Of a stretch of DNA of 9,995 bases, positions 6,334 to 9,995 are shown piece by piece. Location of the stretch: contig JAHDGO010000046.1 in NCBI GenBank assembly GCA_020627605.1, forward strand, positions 1-9,995. The letters run 5' to 3'. The stretch is from Yoonia sp. (GTDB taxonomy: Bacteria; Pseudomonadota; Alphaproteobacteria; Rhodobacterales; Rhodobacteraceae). Both the position numbers and the translations under genes were made by a program. The stretch's first letter is position 1, and each line of letters begins with the position of its first letter. Below the pieces are notes generated by a model, which worked only from the letters and a program-made list of their open reading frames with translations, was not told the DNA's origin and searched no databases.

Positions 6334-6362
6334 TTGGTTTTTGTTCGCGTTTTGTGCTAGCC
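6334..6362 (+). promoter_or_regulatory. Proximal ruvCAB promoter
   Basis: TTGGTT (6334-6339), a 17-base spacer and CTAGCC (6357-6362), extended as GCTAGCCC from 6356. The GCTAG core resembles the GCTANAWC -10 described for Caulobacter housekeeping promoters. Initiation would be near 6370, about 25 bases before the ruvC ATG. The same hexamer layout occurs before tolQ, and a LexA-like box lies between the two hexamers, both of which raise confidence. Confidence 0.55.
6343..6357 (+). promoter_or_regulatory. LexA (SOS) box of the ruvCAB promoter
   Basis: GTTC (6343-6346)-N7-GTGC (6354-6357) matches the alphaproteobacterial LexA direct repeat GTTC-N7-GTTC at seven of eight positions with exact spacing, and the interior GCGTTTT is T-rich as in known boxes. 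It sits between the -35 and -10 hexamers, so LexA would exclude RNA polymerase. The ruvCAB operon is a known SOS target in this class, which makes the site plausible. The one mismatch is in the second half-site. Confidence 0.65.
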
Positions 6363-6394
6363 CTTGGCAAGATAAGAAAAACAAGAGGCGAGCC

Positions 6395-6901
6395 ATGCGT
6401 GTATTGGGGATTGATCCGGGCCTGCGCAACATGGGCTGGGGCGTGATTGATGCGGATGGTGCAAGGCTTGCCCATGTCGCCAACGGGGTCTGCCGCTCTG
6501 ACGGGGATGATCTGGCGCAACGCCTGCTGTCACTGCATTTTCAACTGACAGACATCGTCGCCGCCCATGCCCCCGACGCCGCCGCGGTCGAGCAGACATT
6601 TGTGAACAAGGACGGCGCAGGCACCCTGAAATTGGGGCAGGCACGCGGTATTGCCTTGCTGGTGCCTGCGCAGGCCGGTTTGCATGTGGGCGAATATGCC
6701 CCCAATGCGATCAAGAAGACCGTTGTTGGTGTGGGGCACGCCGACAAGGGGCAGGTCGCCCATATGGTGAAGATGCAGTTGCCCGGCGTCACTTTGGCAG
6801 GGCCTGATGCAGCCGATGCGCTGGCGATTGCGATCTGCCACGCCTTTCATCTGCAATCGGCCAATACGCTCGCCGGTGCACTGGCGAGGGCTGGCGCATG
6901 A
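6395..6901 (+). CDS. ruvC: Holliday-junction resolvase RuvC
   Basis: RuvC is a dimeric, magnesium-dependent endonuclease that makes paired nicks in four-way DNA junctions positioned by RuvAB. The 168-residue protein has the RNase-H-like fold motifs and all four catalytic acids: Asp7 in LGIDPG, Glu66 in AAVEQTF, and Asp138 and Asp141 in [11 protein letters not shown]. The conserved [19 protein letters not shown] block (101-119) that contacts the junction is intact. The start is ATG 6395, preceded by AAGAGGCG and opening with the canonical [20 protein letters not shown]-initiated extension from 6293 is rejected. The stop overlaps the ruvA start in ATGA (6898-6901), implying translational coupling. 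Expression is probably SOS-inducible through the LexA-like box 38 bases upstream of the ATG. Confidence 0.98.
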   Translation: MRVLGIDPGLRNMGWGVIDADGARLAHVANGVCRSDGDDLAQRLLSLHFQLTDIVAAHAPDAAAVEQTFVNKDGAGTLKLGQARGIALLVPAQAGLHVGEYAPNAIKKTVVGVGHADKGQVAHMVKMQLPGVTLAGPDAADALAIAICHAFHLQSANTLAGALARAGA

Positions 6902-7554
6902 TCGGCAAGATCGCGGGGCGGCTGGAATATCGCGCAACAGACCATGTTCTGATCGACGTGCGCGGTGTGGGCTATCTTGTCTATGTCTCCGACCGGGTAA
7001 TGGCGGGCTTGCCGGGCAATGGCGAGGCGGTTGCGCTGTTTACCGATTTGCTGGTGCGCGAAGACAACCTGCAGCTTTTCGGCTTTGCCTCATTGGTGGA
7101 AAAGGAATGGCACAGGTTGCTGATGTCTGTGCAGGGCATCGGGGCCAAGGCGTCGATGGCGATCCTTGGCGCGCTGGGGGCCGATGGTGTCAGCCGGGCG
7201 ATCGCCCTGGGCGACTGGCACACTGTGGCCAAGGCCAAAGGGGTCGGGCCGAAGACAGCGCAGCGCGTGGTCAATGAACTGAAGGACAAGGCGCCGGCTG
7301 TTATGGCAATGGGTGGCACGGCGGATGCGGTGGCCGATGATGTGATCGAGGCTGAAACACCTGCAACCCCCCGCGCCCCAGCACCCAGACGCGCGAACCC
7401 GGCGCAGGCAGAGGCGCTTTCTGCCCTTGGCAACCTTGGCTATGCGCCGGGAGAAGCGGCAGGTGCTGTCGCGGAGGCCGCAGGCGCCGCACCCGAGGCA
7501 GACACATCCACCCTGATCCGCGCCGCCTTGAAGCTGTTGGCGCCAAAGGGGTAA
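6898..7554 (+). CDS. ruvA: Holliday-junction-binding protein RuvA
   Basis: RuvA tetramers hold the four-way junction in a flat square and load RuvB rings for branch migration. The 218-residue protein shows the three expected regions. Domain I is an OB-fold (1-64) with the acidic pin residues Glu55-Asp56 in [11 protein letters not shown]. Domain II carries two helix-hairpin-helix DNA-contact motifs, VQGIGAKAS (78-86) and AKGVGPKTA (113-121). Domain III, the C-terminal RuvB-binding module (about 169-217), follows a variable linker at about 133-168 that is rich in alanine and proline. The ATG overlaps the ruvC stop by 4 bases, and ruvB follows after 9 bases, so the three genes are one operon. 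Length is slightly above the E. coli protein because of the linker. Confidence 0.98.
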   Translation: MIGKIAGRLEYRATDHVLIDVRGVGYLVYVSDRVMAGLPGNGEAVALFTDLLVREDNLQLFGFASLVEKEWHRLLMSVQGIGAKASMAILGALGADGVSRAIALGDWHTVAKAKGVGPKTAQRVVNELKDKAPAVMAMGGTADAVADDVIEAETPATPRAPAPRRANPAQAEALSALGNLGYAPGEAAGAVAEAAGAAPEADTSTLIRAALKLLAPKG

Positions 7555-7563
7555 GGACGGGCC

Positions 7564-8583
7564 ATGGACCAACCCGACCCCACATTGCGCCCCGCGCCGC
7601 AGCCTGAAGACGAAGACCGGGCGCTGCGCCCGCAAACGCTTGACGCTTTTGTCGGGCAAAGGGATGCGCGCGCGAACCTGAAGGTCTTTATCGAAAGTGC
7701 GCGCCAGCGCGGGCAGGCAATGGACCATACGCTGTTTCACGGCCCCCCGGGTCTGGGAAAGACCACGCTCGCCCAGATCATGGCGCGGGAGCTGGGGGTG
7801 AATTTTCGCATGACCTCTGGCCCGGTGCTGGCCAAGGCAGGTGATCTTGCTGCGATCCTGACCAACCTTGAAGCGCGCGATGTGTTGTTCATCGACGAAA
7901 TCCACCGCCTGAACCCCGCGGTGGAGGAGGTGCTGTACCCGGCCCTTGAGGATTTTGAGCTTGATCTGGTGATTGGCGAGGGCCCCGCCGCCCGCACCGT
8001 GCGGATCGAGTTGCAGCCCTTTACCCTTGTCGGAGCCACCACCCGTATGGGTCTGCTGACCACGCCGCTGCGCGACCGCTTCGGCATCCCGACCCGGCTG
8101 GAGTTTTACACCGAGGAAGAGCTGCACCAGATCGTGACCCGCGGTGCCAGGTTGATGGGTGCGCCAGCGTCAGATGATGGCGCGCGCGAGATTGCCAGAC
8201 GCGCAAGGGGCACGCCGCGCATCGCGGGTCGTCTGCTGCGCCGGGTCGTTGATTTCGCGATTGTCGAGGGCGACGGCACGGTGACGCAACAAATCGCTGA
8301 CCGGGCGTTGACGCGGCTGGGTGTGGATCATCTTGGGCTTGATAATGCTGACCGTCGCTATTTGCGTCTGATCGCGGAAAGCTATGGCGGCGGGCCTGTG
8401 GGTGTCGAAACACTCTCTGCCGCGTTGTCGGAAAGCCGCGACAGTCTGGAAGACGTGATTGAGCCCTATCTGCTGCAAAAGGGGCTGATCCAGCGCACAC
8501 CGCGCGGGCGGATGCTCGCGCAAGCGTCCTGGGCGCATTTGGGGCTGACACCCCCCAAAGGGCAGACGGATTTGTTTGGATGA
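7564..8583 (+). CDS. ruvB: Holliday-junction branch-migration ATPase RuvB
   Basis: RuvB forms hexameric AAA+ rings that pump DNA through the RuvA-bound junction. The 339-residue protein carries Walker A GPPGLGKT (60-67), Walker B VLFIDE (107-112), sensor 1 in LVGATTR (155-161), the arginine finger Arg172 in LRDRFG by alignment, and sensor 2 in RGTPRIA (215-221). The C-terminal winged-helix domain includes [13 protein letters not shown] (276-288) and the [17 protein letters not shown] segment (300-316) that contacts DNA. The start is ATG 7564, with an AAGGA-type site in the 9-base gap after ruvA. All motor residues are intact. The short N-terminal extension rich in Pro and Asp is usual for alphaproteobacterial RuvB. 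Confidence 0.98.
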   Translation: MDQPDPTLRPAPQPEDEDRALRPQTLDAFVGQRDARANLKVFIESARQRGQAMDHTLFHGPPGLGKTTLAQIMARELGVNFRMTSGPVLAKAGDLAAILTNLEARDVLFIDEIHRLNPAVEEVLYPALEDFELDLVIGEGPAARTVRIELQPFTLVGATTRMGLLTTPLRDRFGIPTRLEFYTEEELHQIVTRGARLMGAPASDDGAREIARRARGTPRIAGRLLRRVVDFAIVEGDGTVTQQIADRALTRLGVDHLGLDNADRRYLRLIAESYGGGPVGVETLSAALSESRDSLEDVIEPYLLQKGLIQRTPRGRMLAQASWAHLGLTPPKGQTDLFG

Positions 8584-8619
8584 TATCTGGGGTGCCTTCG
8601 GCGGGAGTTTTCTGGCAAG

Positions 8620-9240
8620 ATGATGAGTGAGATTGAGCCATACTTTACCCGTGCTGACGGCGCATACATCTGCGCGCGCTGGGGGCGACCCATTGTGCCG
8701 GTCGTCTTTGGCGTGGATGACGCGACGCTCGCTGTTTTCAAGGGCGCGATTGAAGCTGTGGTCACGCTTGCCAGTCACAAGATGGCAGAGACGGATCCCG
8801 AGCTGGGGGCCAACCTGATGGTCTTTTTCTGCCGCAACTGGGATGAGCTGACAGAGGTGCCGCATCTGGATCAGCTGGTCCCCGATCTGGCCCCTTTGGT
8901 GACGCGGCTGCAAAAGGCGGATGCCAATCAGTACCGTATTTTCCGTTTTGATGAGGGTGGCGCAATCAAGGCGGCCTTTGTGTTTCTGCGGCTCGATGAC
9001 CATTTGGCCGCTGTCGCGGCGGATACCTTGGCCCTCAGCCAGGCGGTGCAGACCATCCTTCTGTGGTCCGATACGGCCTTTGATGCCATGCCGCCGCTGG
9101 CGATGATCGATGGGCAGGCCGTCTTGCGGCCGGAGGTGGCGGATGTGATCCGCGCGGCCTATGATCCTGTCATGCCAGCCTTTGCCGATGATCCCAGCCA
9201 CGCCTTGCGCCTTGCCGCACGTATCAGGCCAGCGTCATGA
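8620..9240 (+). CDS. Uncharacterised soluble protein between ruvB and ybgC
   Basis: I do not recognise a family. The 206-residue product is predicted soluble and acidic, with no signal peptide, membrane helix or obvious catalytic motif. The N-terminal segment EIEPYFTRADGAYICARWGRP (4-24, with one Cys at 18) is aromatic-rich. The middle has a hydrophobic strand, LMVFFCRNWDELT (66-78), and the C-terminal third has alternating helical stretches around 128-150 and 172-182. Two ATG codons at 8620 and 8623 are possible starts. The nearest ribosome-site candidate, CGGGAG (8601-8606), is rather distant at about 13 bases, so initiation may be weak. It begins 36 bases after ruvB, and its stop overlaps the ybgC ATG by 4 bases, so it is translated in this operon and coupled to ybgC. 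A functional link to recombination or to the Tol system is only a guess from position. Confidence 0.85.
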   Translation: MMSEIEPYFTRADGAYICARWGRPIVPVVFGVDDATLAVFKGAIEAVVTLASHKMAETDPELGANLMVFFCRNWDELTEVPHLDQLVPDLAPLVTRLQKADANQYRIFRFDEGGAIKAAFVFLRLDDHLAAVAADTLALSQAVQTILLWSDTAFDAMPPLAMIDGQAVLRPEVADVIRAAYDPVMPAFADDPSHALRLAARIRPAS

Positions 9241-9623
9241 CACATGTCTTTCCGATACGTGTCTACTATGAAGACACCGATCTGGCGGGGATCGTCTATT
9301 ACGCCAACTACCTGAAATTCATTGAACGTGCGCGCAGCGAATGGGTGCGCGGTCTGGGTGTCGATCAAAAGGCGATGAAGGCCGAAGGGCTGGTGTTTGC
9401 CGTGCGCCGGGTTGCGGCGGATTACCTTGCTCCGGCGCATTATGATGACGCATTGCAGGTTGAGACGACCCTGCTGCCCGGCACAGCGGCCCGGATGGTT
9501 GTCAGGCAGGATGTGACGCGCGATGGCGCGATACTGTTTTCGGCGGAAGTGACGATCATTTGCATGACGACGGCCGGAAAACCGGCGCGTTTGCCGGCGG
9601 TGATCCGCCAGTTGACCCCCTGA
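9237..9623 (+). CDS. ybgC: YbgC-type acyl-CoA thioesterase (hotdog fold)
   Basis: YbgC proteins are small cytoplasmic hotdog-fold thioesterases that hydrolyse short- to medium-chain acyl-CoA or acyl-carrier intermediates. They are usually encoded at the head of tol-pal clusters. The 128-residue product has the full signature YYEDTDLAGIVYYANYLKF (10-28), with catalytic Asp15 by alignment and the following ERARSEW (30-36). The ATG overlaps the upstream gene's stop in ATGA at 9237-9240, implying coupling. It is followed after 111 bases by tolQ, which appears to have its own promoter. Family assignment is strong; the physiological acyl substrate in this organism is not known from sequence. Confidence 0.95.
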   Translation: MTHVFPIRVYYEDTDLAGIVYYANYLKFIERARSEWVRGLGVDQKAMKAEGLVFAVRRVAADYLAPAHYDDALQVETTLLPGTAARMVVRQDVTRDGAILFSAEVTIICMTTAGKPARLPAVIRQLTP

Positions 9624-9627
9624 TTGG

Positions 9628-9640
9628 CGCGAATTTCGCG
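9628..9640. repeat. Palindrome after ybgC
   Basis: CGCGAA-T-TTCGCG is a perfect 13-base palindrome starting 5 bases after the ybgC stop and about 19 bases upstream of the tolQ -35 candidate. It could be an operator for tolQ. No T-run follows, so it is not a convincing terminator. Confidence 0.35.
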
Positions 9641-9658
9641 GATGTCATGCCGGATTGG

Positions 9659-9687
9659 TTGGATTTCCCTGCGCCGATAGGCTAGTT
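9659..9687 (+). promoter_or_regulatory. Candidate tolQ promoter
   Basis: TTGGAT (9659-9664), a 17-base spacer and CTAGTT (9682-9687), with GCTAG starting at 9681. Initiation near 9693 gives a leader of about 42 bases. The spacing between TTGG and CTAG is identical to that of the proposed ruvC promoter, which is the main support. Unlike ruvC, no LexA-like direct repeat lies between the hexamers. Confidence 0.45.
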
Positions 9688-9701
9688 TTCTCGCAATCAG
9701 A

Positions 9702-9715
9702 GCCCAAAAGTGGGC
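9702..9715 (+). other. Small hairpin in the tolQ leader
   Basis: GCCCA-AAAG-TGGGC forms a 5-base stem with a 4-base loop about 20 bases before the tolQ ATG. It may stabilise the transcript's 5' end. It leaves the weak ribosome site (around GCAGAGCAGG, 9722-9731) unpaired. Confidence 0.3.
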
Positions 9716-9734
9716 CAACAGGCAGAGCAGGCAT

Positions 9735-9995
9735 ATGGAAGTAGCACAGGAATTCACCATGTGGGCGCTCTTTGCGCGTGCCACAATCACCGTCAAGATT
9801 GTCATGATCATGCTGATCGCCGCCTCTATCTGGTGCTGGGCAGTGGTCATCGACAAGACCATCCAATACCGCAAAGCCCGCGCAGAGGCTGATGTCTTTG
9901 ACCGGTCTTTCTGGTCGGGGGAGCCGCTGGATGCGCTTTTTGACCAGATCGGGGGCGATCCCGATGGCGCGGCTGAAAAGATTTTTGCTGCCGGG
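9735..9995 (+). CDS. tolQ: Tol-Pal system inner-membrane protein TolQ, N-terminal part
   Basis: TolQ, with TolR, forms the proton-driven motor of the Tol-Pal complex, which constricts the outer membrane at division and maintains envelope integrity. The window holds the first 87 codons of a family of about 230 residues; the gene runs off the right edge. The visible part has a short N-terminal stretch, a first transmembrane helix at about 17-38, and the start of the large cytoplasmic loop with RSFWSGEPLDALF (57-69) and a downstream EKIF, both closely matching the TolQ/ExbB pattern (DKFWSG in E. coli). ATG 9735 is chosen because it gives the family's usual N-terminal length; its ribosome site is weak. 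ybgC immediately upstream supports TolQ over ExbB or MotA. Confidence 0.94.
   Translation, partial: MEVAQEFTMWALFARATITVKIVMIMLIAASIWCWAVVIDKTIQYRKARAEADVFDRSFWSGEPLDALFDQIGGDPDGAAEKIFAAG

Noticed and set aside
6293..6394. TTG-initiated extension of RuvC by 34 residues
   Set aside because: The ATG at 6395 gives the canonical RuvC N terminus with a ribosome site. The extension covers the LexA-like box and promoter, and its residues resemble no RuvC.
7090..8127. 345-codon minus-strand open frame across ruvA and ruvB
   Set aside because: It lies antisense to two unmistakable genes, has no family resemblance and a composition typical of a GC-rich shadow frame (Arg, Gln and His rich).
8170..9201. 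343-codon minus-strand open frame across ruvB and the following gene
   Set aside because: Antisense to ruvB and to the coupled 8620-9240 gene; its His/Arg/Gln-rich product looks like an off-frame translation.

Overview
This window looks like an ordinary, gene-dense stretch of a Rhodobacterales (Roseobacter-group) alphaproteobacterial chromosome. The inference rests on moderately high GC, a perfect CIRCE element before groESL, the ruvC-ruvA-ruvB-(hypothetical)-ybgC-tolQ order, an E. coli-type MsrA, a DUF1127 micro-protein, and several small membrane proteins of the kind conserved mainly in this order. I see no mobile element, prophage, CRISPR array, tRNA or rRNA, and no convincing new multi-gene system. 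What may be new is mostly regulatory DNA and a few uncharacterised genes.

Layout. Minus strand, 1-962: groES followed by the first 207 codons of groEL, transcribed leftwards from a promoter at about 1030-1058 whose start region is covered by a perfect CIRCE (HrcA operator). Plus strand, 1271-2993: a small polytopic membrane protein and a 12-helix MFS transporter, separated by a 43-base gap that can fold over the transporter's Shine-Dalgarno. Plus strand, 3045-5357: msrA (methionine sulfoxide reductase A), an SGNH-hydrolase-like gene and prmA (L11 methyltransferase), closely packed and probably one transcript. A dyad sits at the putative promoter in front of msrA. Plus strand, 5451-5795: a basic single-pass membrane protein of unknown function, ending at a strong bidirectional terminator that it shares with the convergent DUF1127 gene (5873-6082, minus).

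The 312-base region 6083-6394 separates the divergent DUF1127 and ruvC genes. It is locally AT-rich and carries several perfect palindromes, a candidate promoter on each strand, and a near-consensus alphaproteobacterial LexA box (GTTC-N7-GTGC) lying between the -35 and -10 of the likely ruvC promoter.

Plus strand, 6395-9995: ruvC, ruvA and ruvB (Holliday-junction resolvase and branch-migration motor), an uncharacterised 206-residue soluble protein, the ybgC thioesterase overlapping it by 4 bases, and the 5' end of tolQ, the first gene of the envelope Tol-Pal system. The tolQ gene appears to have its own promoter, with the same TTGG-WT/N17/CTAG layout as the ruvC promoter.

Functionally, the window joins protein folding and repair (GroESL, MsrA), translation-factor modification (PrmA), SOS-linked recombination (RuvABC) and envelope maintenance (YbgC/TolQ).
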